This document shows, in pieces, positions 18,485-27,091 of a DNA stretch of 64,000 nt. A program made the position numbers and the translations under genes. Location of the stretch: positions 346,235 to 410,234 of the forward strand of contig WRMW01000001.1 in NCBI GenBank assembly GCA_009776955.1, read 5' to 3'. Within the stretch, counting starts at the first letter, position 1, and each line of letters starts with the position of its first letter. Origin of the DNA: Clostridiales bacterium. Lineage in GTDB: Bacteria > Bacillota > Clostridia > Peptostreptococcales > Anaerovoracaceae. Under the pieces are notes generated by a model. It was not told where the DNA came from and ran no database searches. It saw nothing but the letters and a program-made list of their open reading frames with translations.

Positions 18485-20614
18485 TTATACCAGAGCGTCC
18501 ATCGTAAGAACAGGGTGGCCTTTCTCCGTGATATACGCAAGAAGCTCCTCAGGATCCTCCGTCACGGTCTCGTCGGCGATCATGTCCGTGAAGTCGTCGA
18601 TGCCGTAGAGCGCTTTCGCCGATGCGTTCAGCTTGGCACCCACAAGCTCCTTGAGGTCCTTGGGCATCCACACGATACGTGCGGGGCCGCCCTCGGTCTT
18701 CATGAACTTCAAAGACGATATGAATTGCTTGCCGTGGCCCATAAAGCCCGGCGTCTGCACTCCGCCGCCCGTCATCGAAGCCATGTCCGGGAAGCTCATG
18801 CCGATGGGCGTCATGCCGCCATGCTCGCGGTTGACGATGACAACGCCCTGCGTCAGCGGCTCGATGCCGCATATGCACTCAAAGCAGCCGCAACTCGTCA
18901 TCGGGTCCACCATGATGGAATAGAGCGAGACGCGTTCAAGGTTGCCGTGCGAATACTTGCTGACATTCTCGTTGACGTCCTCCCAAAGGCCGACCTTCTC
19001 GTCAATGACCCTCTCCTTTGTGACAACTTGGCAAGGCCCGTTGGGGTCGAGCTGATGCGTGGCTTTCGCATCGAGCCAGGACACCGCGCCGCAGAGGCCG
19101 AGACGCTCCGGCGTCACTATGCAGACATGCGATGGCGAGAATGACTGGCAGAGTATGCAATTGTAGAAGATGTCGACAGACTCGTCAGTCAGCGAGCCAA
19201 GGCGCTCATCGCGCTTGTCGTAGATCTTCTTGGCTTCCGCACGCTCCTTGGCGAGCGTATCGGGGTCTGTAATGATGGTCACCTGGCACTTGTCCACAAT
19301 GGCCTCGTACTCGCTCTTGACCTTGGCATAAAGCACCTCGCCGAAATGCTTGGCACGGAAACCCGCCGCATAGGCGTCCTTGTTCAGGCGCACCCTCAAG
19401 ACGTCGCGCTGGCCAGTGTGCATGGCGCCCTCGATGCAGTTTATGAAATAGTGGAAGTTGCGCTCGAACACAGGTTCGAAGTCGGTCTGCATGTCCTTGC
19501 CGCCCACCTCTACTATTATTCCCATTCCTATGGCGCTGCCTGCGTCGAACTTGTCGAAGTCCGGCCCGATAAGCTCTATCTTGTGGTCCTCGATATCCTG
19601 CACGTCACGCGAACGGCAGAGTTCGAACGTATCAAACTTGGAGCCGTCCACATCGACCTGCATATCCGACTTGCGGACTATCTCGCCCTCGAACGCCGAT
19701 GAGAACGCGACAGGGATGTCGATATTCGTTATCTTGATCTTTATATCACGGGCCTCAAGCGATGTGTCGATAAAGGCGTCGACATCCGGCTGAATCAGCA
19801 GGCTCTTGGGCACAGGCCACATATCCTTCTCGTCGTTCGTGATGACAGGGAAGCCCATGGCTATAGCGCCGGCGCCGCATCCCACGACGATATCCCTGAC
19901 GGGCGCAAAAGCGTTTACGAACGCAAATATACGCTTGAAGCTATAGTCGTCAAACGCCTCAACGTCGCCTGGCTTCACGGCGCCGAATATCATTGCCGCG
20001 CGATGTACCACTGTGATTACATGGCAGACCTGCCACGGGTCGGGACCCACAGGGACGACGCGTACGCCGATGCCCATGGCAAAGTTCTTGCTCTTAAGCT
20101 GGTCGATAATGCCGCCGAGCAGGAACACATAGATGCCGCGAGACTGATAGCCCTTGACAAGCTCTACCGCCGCATCGTCTGACGGCGCTGGGTCGACGAT
20201 TACGACAAACCCTGGGATATCGCCGGTCACGAGCGGCACGCCAAGCGCGCGTACTTCCGCATCCGTCAGATGCCCATGGTACTCGCCCTTGTACGGATCC
20301 GGATCCTTGGCATATCTACAGGCCTCGATCGTCTCAGCCGCAAGGAAGGTGGCCTTGCCCGCCTCGAAGACATTGCCGAGCCTCGGCTCATGCACGTTCA
20401 TCGCCTTGGCTTCCGCAAACGCCGCCTTCAAGTCGCCGAGCGTAGCTATCTCCTTGCCAAGCCATGCCATATAGCACGAGAGATTGTACGCCGTGTTCGG
20501 CATGACAGCGGGGGCGGACTCGCCGAGCTCCGCTATCGTCTCCGCCAGCGCCTTTTCGGCCAGCTCAACCATCTGGTCTGTGCCGTCCCATACCCTATCA
20601 AACAGTTTTTTCAT
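18485..20614 (-). CDS. acsB: Acetyl-CoA synthase (CODH/ACS complex subunit AcsB)
   Basis: AcsB condenses CO, a methyl group from the corrinoid protein and CoA into acetyl-CoA at a Ni-Ni-[4Fe-4S] A-cluster. The bacterial-length protein (709 residues) keeps the N-terminal domain that docks on CO dehydrogenase. A-cluster ligands are visible as CILCQ, then C in HVCIV and C in GLCGAV (around residues 484-506), plus the distal-nickel CGC motif in SCGCFECICG (about 573). It is preceded closely by a CooC-type nickel ATPase and followed by acsD. Confidence 0.97.
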   Translation of the reverse strand: MKKLFDRVWDGTDQMVELAEKALAETIAELGESAPAVMPNTAYNLSCYMAWLGKEIATLGDLKAAFAEAKAMNVHEPRLGNVFEAGKATFLAAETIEACRYAKDPDPYKGEYHGHLTDAEVRALGVPLVTGDIPGFVVIVDPAPSDDAAVELVKGYQSRGIYVFLLGGIIDQLKSKNFAMGIGVRVVPVGPDPWQVCHVITVVHRAAMIFGAVKPGDVEAFDDYSFKRIFAFVNAFAPVRDIVVGCGAGAIAMGFPVITNDEKDMWPVPKSLLIQPDVDAFIDTSLEARDIKIKITNIDIPVAFSSAFEGEIVRKSDMQVDVDGSKFDTFELCRSRDVQDIEDHKIELIGPDFDKFDAGSAIGMGIIVEVGGKDMQTDFEPVFERNFHYFINCIEGAMHTGQRDVLRVRLNKDAYAAGFRAKHFGEVLYAKVKSEYEAIVDKCQVTIITDPDTLAKERAEAKKIYDKRDERLGSLTDESVDIFYNCILCQSFSPSHVCIVTPERLGLCGAVSWLDAKATHQLDPNGPCQVVTKERVIDEKVGLWEDVNENVSKYSHGNLERVSLYSIMVDPMTSCGCFECICGIEPLTQGVVIVNREHGGMTPIGMSFPDMASMTGGGVQTPGFMGHGKQFISSLKFMKTEGGPARIVWMPKDLKELVGAKLNASAKALYGIDDFTDMIADETVTEDPEELLAYITEKGHPVLTMDALV

Positions 20615-20630
20615 ATTATTGTCTCCTTTG

Positions 20631-21395
20631 CTATCCCAATTTTTTCTTTATCGCCTCGATTTCGCTTATCACAGCCTCCCCAGTCTCGAACGGCGAGCCC
20701 TCACGCTTGTCAGCGTCGATTACATCGTCCGAATAAGAGATGAAACCAAGCAAATCATCAGCATCAACGCGCGACTCGATAAACTCACGGTCGCCGTCCG
20801 AACGGATTTTGTTGCCTACCACATAGACCTTCTTCACCCCGAGATCGCGGGCAAGCTGCTTTATGCGGTGGTAGGTCTGGATGCTGCGCGAGCCCGGCTC
20901 GGTCACGACGATGAAGAAATCCACCATCCCCGCCGTGCCACGCCCCAGATGCTCAAGCCCCGCTTCCATATCCATTATTACCACGGAGTCGCCGTCCACA
21001 ACAAGATGACTGACGATCCTCTTGAGCAACACATGCTCAGGGCAGACGCACCCGCCGCCGCCGGTCTCGACCGTGCCCATCACCAAGAGGCGCACGCCGT
21101 TCTTCTCCCGTGCGAACTTGTCAGGGATGTCGTGGACCTGCGGGTTTATCTTGAAGAACTTGCCGAAGCTGTCCTTCGTCGAACCCGTACGCTCGGCGAT
21201 AAGGTCGCTCATCTCGGAGATAGGCGTGATGCTCTCCAGTTCGGATTCGGTGAACCCGAGCGCAAGCCCGAGGTTGCTGTCGGGGTCTACATCAACCGCA
21301 AGCACGTTCTTGCCGTCGCGTGCATAAAGCCCCGCAAGGACTGAAACGAGCGTGGTCTTGCCGACGCCTCCTTTGCCAGTGACAGCTATCTTCAC
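20631..21395 (-). CDS. cooC: CooC-type nickel-insertion ATPase (between acsA and acsB)
   Basis: This 254-residue MinD/CooC-family ATPase probably loads nickel into CODH or ACS. It has the P-loop GKGGVGKTTLVSV, the switch motif DVDPDSNLGLALG, a CxC pair in GGCVCPEH (the Ni-binding dimer motif of CooC) and VIMDMEAGLEHLGRGT. It lies between acsB (16 nt away) and cooS (1 nt away), the position where acetogens carry cooC or acsF. A second homologue is at 23402-24172. Confidence 0.92.
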   Translation of the reverse strand: MKIAVTGKGGVGKTTLVSVLAGLYARDGKNVLAVDVDPDSNLGLALGFTESELESITPISEMSDLIAERTGSTKDSFGKFFKINPQVHDIPDKFAREKNGVRLLVMGTVETGGGGCVCPEHVLLKRIVSHLVVDGDSVVIMDMEAGLEHLGRGTAGMVDFFIVVTEPGSRSIQTYHRIKQLARDLGVKKVYVVGNKIRSDGDREFIESRVDADDLLGFISYSDDVIDADKREGSPFETGEAVISEIEAIKKKLG

Positions 21396-21396
21396 G

Positions 21397-23307
21397 CTAT
21401 ATCCCCAAAGCCTTGCGCTTCGCCTCGATGGTCTCGACCATCAGGCGCACAAGCTCATGCGGGTCAGTGTTGTACGTGAAGCCCGCTCCGCTTATATCGC
21501 GCATGCCCTCAGTGGTGATCTCCAGCATCTTAGAACTGCCCATTATCGGCGGATTGATGCCGAGGAACACGTCTAAGCCCGTGGATATGACGTAGTTGGC
21601 GATGGCCACGGCCTTCTCGCTCATCCACTCGGCCGCGCACCCGACCACCGGCAGGTCTGTCGTGTTCACGCCCCATTCGCTTGCCATGTCCGTGACTAGA
21701 AGCATCATGCGGCTTATATCCACGCAGGCACCCATATGCAGGATGGGCGGTATGCCGACAAGGTTGCAGACGCGCTTCATGCCTTCGCCGCATATCTCCT
21801 TGGCGTCGAAGTCCATAAAACCTGACTTGATGGCCGCCTGCGACGCGCAGCCCGAACCTACAATGAGTATGTCGTTGGCGAGCAGCCCCTTCATTATTTC
21901 CGTGTGGTTGTGGTCCATGCGGGCCTTGGGGTTGTTGCAGCCCACCATTGCGACCGCGCCGCGAATGACGCCGGCCCTTATCGCATCGAGTGCGGGCTTG
22001 TATGTGCCGGTCGGGTCGCTGGCGACGAAGCTGTTCGTCACGCCGTCAAGCGAGCTGATTATCTGCTCGGTCGAGTAGCCGACCACAGCGTCCTGCTTGT
22101 TCTCCGGTATCCATACCTTGCTTTGGTCACGGTTCTGATAGTTGTCGATGGCGTCCTTGACCAATTCTATAGCCTTCTTGTAGGCCGTCTCCGTGTCCTC
22201 GCCGGAAAGCTCCACATAGACCGAGCCGGGTATGCGACAGATGGGGGAGCTGGTGACGAACTTCGTGTGGAAGCAGTCCTTGATACGCGCAATCGACGGG
22301 AAGACGCATTGCACGTCCACGCACATCATCTCCACAGCGCCCGTCAGTATCGCGTGCTCTTGCTGCAAAAAGCCGCCCACAATCTTGACGCCATGGCGCA
22401 TTGTGACCTCGTTGGCCGTACAGCAGATGCCGGATATATTAATGCCCTGAGCGCCCTTGCTCTTTGCATAATCCTGCATTTCCTTTGAATCCGCCGCGAG
22501 GACTATCATTTCTGAGAAGCATGGGTTGTGGCCGTGGACGATTATGTTTACCTGGTCTTCTTCAAGCACGCCGAGGTTGCCCGATGTCCCCCTGGCCTGC
22601 GGCGTCCCGAATATTATGTCCGTGAAGTCCGTGCCGAGCATGGAGCCGCCCCAGCCGTCGGCCATGCCTACGCGCATAGCCTGACGCACCAATTCCAATG
22701 GATCCGTGGTGTTGCCGATGGTGCTCATATGAAGCGCCGTCGATATCTCGCGGTCGATGGCTCTGGGCGCTATGCCCTGCTTCTCCCAGACCTCTTGACG
22801 CTCCTTCGTGGCGCGGTTCAGATTCCTGAGCGTCCCGAAGGGCTTGCCGAACTCAAGCAGCCCGATTTCGGCGACCTCGTGGGCTACCTCATAGATATCG
22901 CGGCCCTCGGTCTTTACGCCCCATTCCGCCGCCAAGCGTATCAGCTTAGCCTCGTCCTTTATTTGATAGGGACCCTCCGGGCTCGTTTCGTGCAGGACGT
23001 GAAGTATCTCGCGTGCGTGATCCGAGTGCGCCGCGCTGCCGGCGGCAGCCATGCGCAGGAAGTTGCGTCCCGCTATAGCGTGCTCGTCCGCCCCGCAAAT
23101 GCCATAAGGCGCCTTGGGCGTTATACGGCACGGCCCCATCCCGCAGATGGTGCAGCATACGCCGTCCGAGCCAAACTTGCACTGTGGCTGCTGGGATGCC
23201 GCACGCCCCTCGAATGTGTCCACATTGAGGCTGTCGGCAATCTCCTTCAGCTTCTTCATGTCGGTTTCCATCTGCTCGACGGTCGTGAATTGTTTCGTCT
23301 CTTTCAT
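21397..23307 (-). CDS. cooS: Anaerobic carbon-monoxide dehydrogenase catalytic subunit
   Basis: This 636-residue Ni-Fe CO dehydrogenase (AcsA/CooS) interconverts CO2 and CO and supplies CO to AcsB. The N-terminal D- and B-cluster cysteines are seen in CKFGSDGVCCTICGMGPC and YGICGADEHAIAGRN. C-cluster segments follow (GHNPCFSEM, GSGCASQAA, MGACVDISRMM, VVGCAAEWMSEKAVAI). It sits between the two cooC genes. The 94-nt gap upstream contains a short heptamer repeat. Confidence 0.97.
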   Translation of the reverse strand: MKETKQFTTVEQMETDMKKLKEIADSLNVDTFEGRAASQQPQCKFGSDGVCCTICGMGPCRITPKAPYGICGADEHAIAGRNFLRMAAAGSAAHSDHAREILHVLHETSPEGPYQIKDEAKLIRLAAEWGVKTEGRDIYEVAHEVAEIGLLEFGKPFGTLRNLNRATKERQEVWEKQGIAPRAIDREISTALHMSTIGNTTDPLELVRQAMRVGMADGWGGSMLGTDFTDIIFGTPQARGTSGNLGVLEEDQVNIIVHGHNPCFSEMIVLAADSKEMQDYAKSKGAQGINISGICCTANEVTMRHGVKIVGGFLQQEHAILTGAVEMMCVDVQCVFPSIARIKDCFHTKFVTSSPICRIPGSVYVELSGEDTETAYKKAIELVKDAIDNYQNRDQSKVWIPENKQDAVVGYSTEQIISSLDGVTNSFVASDPTGTYKPALDAIRAGVIRGAVAMVGCNNPKARMDHNHTEIMKGLLANDILIVGSGCASQAAIKSGFMDFDAKEICGEGMKRVCNLVGIPPILHMGACVDISRMMLLVTDMASEWGVNTTDLPVVGCAAEWMSEKAVAIANYVISTGLDVFLGINPPIMGSSKMLEITTEGMRDISGAGFTYNTDPHELVRLMVETIEAKRKALGI

Positions 23308-23378
23308 CTACAATCGCTCCTCTCTACAAGATCAGCATTAACCAATTTTTCCAATAAATTCAATATACTGTCAGCAGC

Positions 23379-23406
23379 GCTCATTGCCCGTTCCCTATTG
23401 CCTATT
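23379..23406. repeat. Degenerate heptanucleotide repeat at the cooC stop codon
   Basis: Four 7-mers in a row (gctcatt, gcccgtt, ccctatt, gcctatt) run from the cooC stop into the gap before cooS. A related short stretch occurs near 39077-39090. It looks like simple-repeat DNA. Confidence 0.5.
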
Positions 23407-24172
23407 GCAATATCCGCTGCAAAATATCAAAGAACGCCACTCGTGCAGGGCTGTCGTCCGGCAGCTCCACAGTCGGCCTCCCCGCCGAGTCGAACTCAAA
23501 CACATTGTCGTCGGCCGGCACCACGCCCGCCAGGTCAAAGCCGTGCTTCGCTATCTCCTCGCTTACGCCGGCGTTCAGCTCTCCGCTTGGCGCGCGGTTG
23601 ACTATCAGCTTCACCGCAGACACCTTCATCTTCAGCTCTCTTACCAATTCCTGAATACGCGCCGCCGCCTGTATACCCCGCCGCGAGCAGTCCGAGACGA
23701 TCAAAATCATATCCACGCTTGGCAGAACGCCGCGCGAGATATGCTCCATGCCCGCCTCGTTGTCGACGACCACGTATTTATAATTGCCCGAGAATCGCTG
23801 CACCTGGGTCTTTAGCAGACCGTTGACAAAGCAATAACAGCCATCGCCCTGCGTACGTCCCATCACCAAGAGGTCATAATCGTCCTCCTCGGCGATGGCG
23901 TCCGCAAAACTGGCTGAAACATAGTCCTGCTTTGTCATGGTGGATGGTATGGGCGAGTCCGGGTCGTATTCCGAGTTCTGGATATTCTCGCGGAGCTCGC
24001 CCAATGTGCATTCAATTTTTACACCCAATACTTCGTTGAGATTCGCATTCGCATCAGCATCGACCGCAAAGATGGGAGTGTTCCCTGTTTTTGATAAATA
24101 ATCGATCAAGAGACCCGTAAGGGTCGTTTTGCCCGTCCCGCCTTTGCCTGCCAATGCTATGGTATAGGCCAT
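23402..24172 (-). CDS. cooC: CooC-type nickel-insertion ATPase (second copy)
   Basis: This 256-residue CooC-family ATPase has the P-loop GKGGTGKTTLTGLL, the motif FAVDADANANLNEVLG, a CxC metal pair in GDGCYCFVNGLL and VVVDNEAGMEHISRGV. It probably delivers nickel to the CODH C-cluster. It differs clearly from the copy at 20631, so the two may serve different sites (CODH and ACS); that division is inference. It is 12 nt after the pterin methyltransferase at the operon head. Confidence 0.92.
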   Translation of the reverse strand: MAYTIALAGKGGTGKTTLTGLLIDYLSKTGNTPIFAVDADANANLNEVLGVKIECTLGELRENIQNSEYDPDSPIPSTMTKQDYVSASFADAIAEEDDYDLLVMGRTQGDGCYCFVNGLLKTQVQRFSGNYKYVVVDNEAGMEHISRGVLPSVDMILIVSDCSRRGIQAAARIQELVRELKMKVSAVKLIVNRAPSGELNAGVSEEIAKHGFDLAGVVPADDNVFEFDSAGRPTVELPDDSPARVAFFDILQRILQ

Positions 24173-24184
24173 TTTACTCTCTCG

Positions 24185-24991
24185 TTATTTCTTCGCCGGC
24201 CCGATGACGCCCTTGCGGAACGCCGTCAGGTAGTTCATGCAGAAGTCGTCGTTTCCGAGAAGCGCGTCCGTAGAATAAAGCGTCGCTCGCATATCCGCCG
24301 ATGTCGGATCCATAATGGCGCTGTCCATGCCCGCGCTCATAGCAAGCGCAAGGAATTGGGTGTTTATCGCCTTGCGGAACGGCATCCCGAAGCTTATGTT
24401 GGACAGCCCGCTCGTGATATGAACCTCGGGGTACTTGCCCTTGATCTTGCGGACTGCCTCGTTGAACGAGAGCAGCGAGTCGTTGGTCGTGGCAAGCGTC
24501 GTGACCAGCGGGTCTATGAAGATGTTGCCAAGCGGCACATCATGTGCCAGCGCCTTCTGGATAAGGCTGTCCGCAATCTGGAACTTCACCTCCGGGTCTG
24601 TCGGTATGCCGCTCTGGTCGCATGTAAGCGCCACGACCTTCCAGTCAGTACCGCCGATAACCGGCAGTATCGCCTCGCACTTGCCCGTCTCGCCCGATAT
24701 GGAGTTTATCATGCCCGGCTTGTTCGCCAGCTGCATCATCTCGAGCAGCACGTCAGTATCGCTGCTGTCGATGCAGAGCGGCGTGTCCACCGTGTCCTGC
24801 ACAAGCCCTATCAGCCACTTCATCGTCTCGCGCTCGATCTCCGGCGCCGTCCCCGCGCACACGTCTATAAAGTCCGCGCCGAACTCCGTCTGAGCCTCCG
24901 CGATTTTGCGGATATAGGCCTCGTCCCTCTCTTCGATAGCCTGCAATGTCCTTGGAATAAACCCGTTGACCTTTTCGCCTATGATTATCAT
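24185..24991 (-). CDS. Pterin-binding methyltransferase (AcsE/MtgA-like)
   Basis: The 268-residue methyltransferase shares the pterin-binding barrel of AcsE (MIIIGEKVNGFIPRTLQAI, GADFIDVCAG, LCIDSSDTDVL, HITSGLSNISFGMPFRKA). It diverges enough to be a separate function. Candidates are a second methyl-THF:corrinoid-protein methyltransferase or the methyltransferase II of an O-demethylase system. The ATG at 24991 has a GGAG site and begins at the conserved motif; the frame to 25090 runs into the promoter region. It is the first gene of the acs run. An O-demethylase link would suit an aromatic-using acetogen but no such genes are in view. Confidence 0.82.
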   Translation of the reverse strand: MIIIGEKVNGFIPRTLQAIEERDEAYIRKIAEAQTEFGADFIDVCAGTAPEIERETMKWLIGLVQDTVDTPLCIDSSDTDVLLEMMQLANKPGMINSISGETGKCEAILPVIGGTDWKVVALTCDQSGIPTDPEVKFQIADSLIQKALAHDVPLGNIFIDPLVTTLATTNDSLLSFNEAVRKIKGKYPEVHITSGLSNISFGMPFRKAINTQFLALAMSAGMDSAIMDPTSADMRATLYSTDALLGNDDFCMNYLTAFRKGVIGPAKK

Positions 24992-25064
24992 GTCTTGTTC
25001 TTCTCCTTTGCGGTTTAATTGAATGACTGCGCTTTTGCTACGACTTCGTATTTTCGTCGCCTCT

Positions 25065-25104
25065 ATACAACTTGTATTATAACCGCACATTCAAAATCGT
25101 GCAA
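25065..25104 (-). promoter_or_regulatory. acs operon promoter with overlapping palindromic operator
   Basis: On the minus strand TTGCAC (25104-25099), a 17-bp spacer and TATAAT (25081-25076) form a near-consensus sigma-A promoter. A perfect palindrome ATACAA-C-TTGTAT (25065-25077) overlaps the end of the -10 and the expected start point. This is a good position for a repressor site. Confidence 0.75.
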
Positions 25105-25253
25105 TACGACCAAAAGGCCTAAGGTTTTACACCTCACTCATACATTTTGTACGAGAGAAACCGCTAGGATAATAAAAATCTACCAACCCTCCCCCCCCAA
25201 ATATGATACACTGACCTTGACGAACCGACAAAGCCAGAACGGAGGAACCGACC

Positions 25254-25511
25254 ATGCACGACCATCACAACCACACACACGACCATGACCACGGCAAGGC
25301 GTCCGGCGAGCCCATCGAAAAGCTTCTGCTCGCCCATATGCTCGACCACAACCGCCAGCACGCCGCCGAGCTCTCAGCCCTCGCGGACAAACTCGACACA
25401 GCCGGCAACCCCGACGCCGCCGCCCACGTCCGCACCGCCCTCACCGACTACACCGCCGGCAATGAAAAACTCGCCACCGCGTTAGACGCCCTATTGACAA
25501 CAGCGATCTAA
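25254..25511 (+). CDS. Small His-rich protein, probable metal-binding
   Basis: This 85-residue protein starts MHDHHNHTHDHDHGK. That is seven His within the first 13 residues, followed by a helical body (LLAHMLDHNRQHAAELSALADKL... NEKLATALDALL). The histidine tail suggests nickel or zinc binding or storage. A clear GGAGG site lies 8 nt before the ATG. Similar small His-rich proteins tend to occur beside cooT in CODH-containing anaerobes. Here it is two genes away from cooT and divergent from the acs operon, so a role in nickel handling for CODH/ACS is likely but inferred. Confidence 0.75.
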   Translation: MHDHHNHTHDHDHGKASGEPIEKLLLAHMLDHNRQHAAELSALADKLDTAGNPDAAAHVRTALTDYTAGNEKLATALDALLTTAI

Positions 25512-25561
25512 TCAGCTATATTGATTAGAATGATTAGAATACTATCAGAACCGATTAGAAT
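25508..25561. promoter_or_regulatory. Inverted repeat and 9-bp repeats before the AlbA_2 gene
   Basis: CTAATCA (25508-25514) and TGATTAG (25522-25528) form a perfect 7-bp inverted repeat with a 7-nt loop at the stop of the His-rich gene. GATTAGAAT is then repeated at 25523-25531, 25532-25540 and 25553-25561. It looks like a regulatory region for the next gene. Confidence 0.6.
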
Positions 25562-25585
25562 GTGCCAGAATGCGAGGTGAGATGC

Positions 25586-26878
25586 TTGTCATACTGCGAA
25601 AGCCAGACTTCCGAGCTTAAAAGGGAATACACGCCCGATATATGCAAGAGCGTTATCGCCTTTGCGAACACAAATGGCGGGACAATCCATGTCGGCATCG
25701 CAAACGACGGCAGTGTAGCCGGAATAGCTGACATTGACGGAGTGATGCTGAAACTAAGCAATTCCATCAGAGATTCCATCAAGCCTGACGTGACCATGTT
25801 TGTGGACTATCAACAAGAATCCATCACCGATAAGACCATCATCAAAATTATCGTGCAAAAAGGCACGTCCTGCCCTTACTACCTTGCAGGCAAAGGCATA
25901 CGGCCCGAAGGCGTGTATGTCAGGCAAGGCGTGTCCACCGTCCCTGCGACAGAAGCGGCTATACTGCGAATGATAAAGGAAACGGACGGCGAGAAGTACG
26001 AAGACATACGTTCCCTTCACCAAGAATTGTCCTTTGCCGAAGCTGAAAAGGAGTTTGACGCACAAAACGGGCAGTTTAGCAAAAAGCATCAGCAGACATT
26101 GGGGTTGATAAATGCCGATGGCATCTACACAAATCTCGGCCTGTTGCTGTCCGACCAATGCGTTCACACGATAAAGCTAGCCATTTTTGAGGGGAACGAA
26201 AAAGCTGTGTTCAAGGACCGATGCGAATTTGCAGGTTCGTTGCTGAAACAGCTTAATGATGTCTACGATTTTATCGACCGCTGCAACCGCAATCGCTCAG
26301 AGATAGAGGGGCTGCGCCGGGTCGACAAAAGGGATTACCCCACCGAAGCTTTACGTGAGGCACTGCTGAATGCGCTTGTGCATCGCGACTATTCATTTGG
26401 CGACAGCACGCTTATCAGCATATTTGATGACCGCATCGAGTTTGTGTCCATCGGCGGGCTTGCCAAAGGCATCACTTTCGACGATATGATGCTCGGCGTA
26501 TCGGTGGCTCGCAACAGAAACCTCGCCAACGTGTTTTATCGCCTGACGCTGATCGAGGCATACGGAACGGGTATGCCGAATATAATGCGTAGCTATGGAG
26601 GCCACGCAGCAAAACCGCAAATTGAAGTGAGCGACAACGCATTCAAGATAACGCTGCCAAATACCAATGAATTGTCTGCAAAGGCATTGTTGAGCGAAAA
26701 AGAGCGTGTCGTGATGTCTTTGTTTGAGGGCAAAGACTCTATTGCCAGAAAGGACATTCAGGCGGAGCTGTCAGTGTCGCAGCCGATGGCAGTAAGGATC
26801 CTTAAAGGGCTTGTGGACAAAGGCGAGATACGCCCCATCGGCAATGGCAAGAACACTCGATACATTTTGAACAAATAA
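25586..26878 (+). CDS. AlbA_2 (Schlafen-type) domain protein with ATPase-like C-terminus
   Basis: The protein has an N-terminal AlbA_2 domain (ESQTSELKREYTPDICKSVIAFANTNGGTIHVGI). A middle HATPase_c_4-like region follows (NALVHRDYSFGDSTLISIFDDRIEFVSIGGLAKGI... EAYGTGMPNIMRSY), then a C-terminal winged-helix segment (QAELSVSQPMAVRILKGLVDKGEI). Members are usually described as putative transcriptional regulators; function is uncertain. The TTG at 25586 fits family starts and has GAGGTGAG 5 nt before it; a GTG at 25562 is the alternative. It is AT-richer than its neighbours and separates the His-rich gene from cooT, which suggests insertion. Confidence 0.83.
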   Translation: MSYCESQTSELKREYTPDICKSVIAFANTNGGTIHVGIANDGSVAGIADIDGVMLKLSNSIRDSIKPDVTMFVDYQQESITDKTIIKIIVQKGTSCPYYLAGKGIRPEGVYVRQGVSTVPATEAAILRMIKETDGEKYEDIRSLHQELSFAEAEKEFDAQNGQFSKKHQQTLGLINADGIYTNLGLLLSDQCVHTIKLAIFEGNEKAVFKDRCEFAGSLLKQLNDVYDFIDRCNRNRSEIEGLRRVDKRDYPTEALREALLNALVHRDYSFGDSTLISIFDDRIEFVSIGGLAKGITFDDMMLGVSVARNRNLANVFYRLTLIEAYGTGMPNIMRSYGGHAAKPQIEVSDNAFKITLPNTNELSAKALLSEKERVVMSLFEGKDSIARKDIQAELSVSQPMAVRILKGLVDKGEIRPIGNGKNTRYILNK

Positions 26879-26889
26879 GGAGGCCCCCC

Positions 26890-27081
26890 ATGTGCATTTC
26901 AACCGTCTATAAAGGAACCACACCCGCCCCCGAAAACATCCTCGCCGAATACATAACAGCGCTCTCATTCGGCGACGGCGCCGTCAGCGTCACCGACATC
27001 ACCGGCGAACGCACCACCCTTACCGGCACCATTACCCGCATAGACCTCGCCGCCGGCAAGATATTCCTCGACCCCTCTTGA
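26890..27081 (+). CDS. cooT: CooT-family nickel-binding protein
   Basis: This 63-residue protein fits the CooT family. It has Cys at position 2 (MCISTVYKG) and a short all-beta body (VSVTDITGERTTLTGTITRIDLAAGKIFLD). Rhodospirillum rubrum CooT binds nickel through Cys2 as a dimer and supports CODH maturation. A GGAGG site precedes the ATG, 11 nt after the AlbA_2 gene. Its place beside the acs locus supports the assignment. It converges on the pucR gene. Confidence 0.85.
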   Translation: MCISTVYKGTTPAPENILAEYITALSFGDGAVSVTDITGERTTLTGTITRIDLAAGKIFLDPS

Positions 27082-27091
27082 CGTCGCCCCT

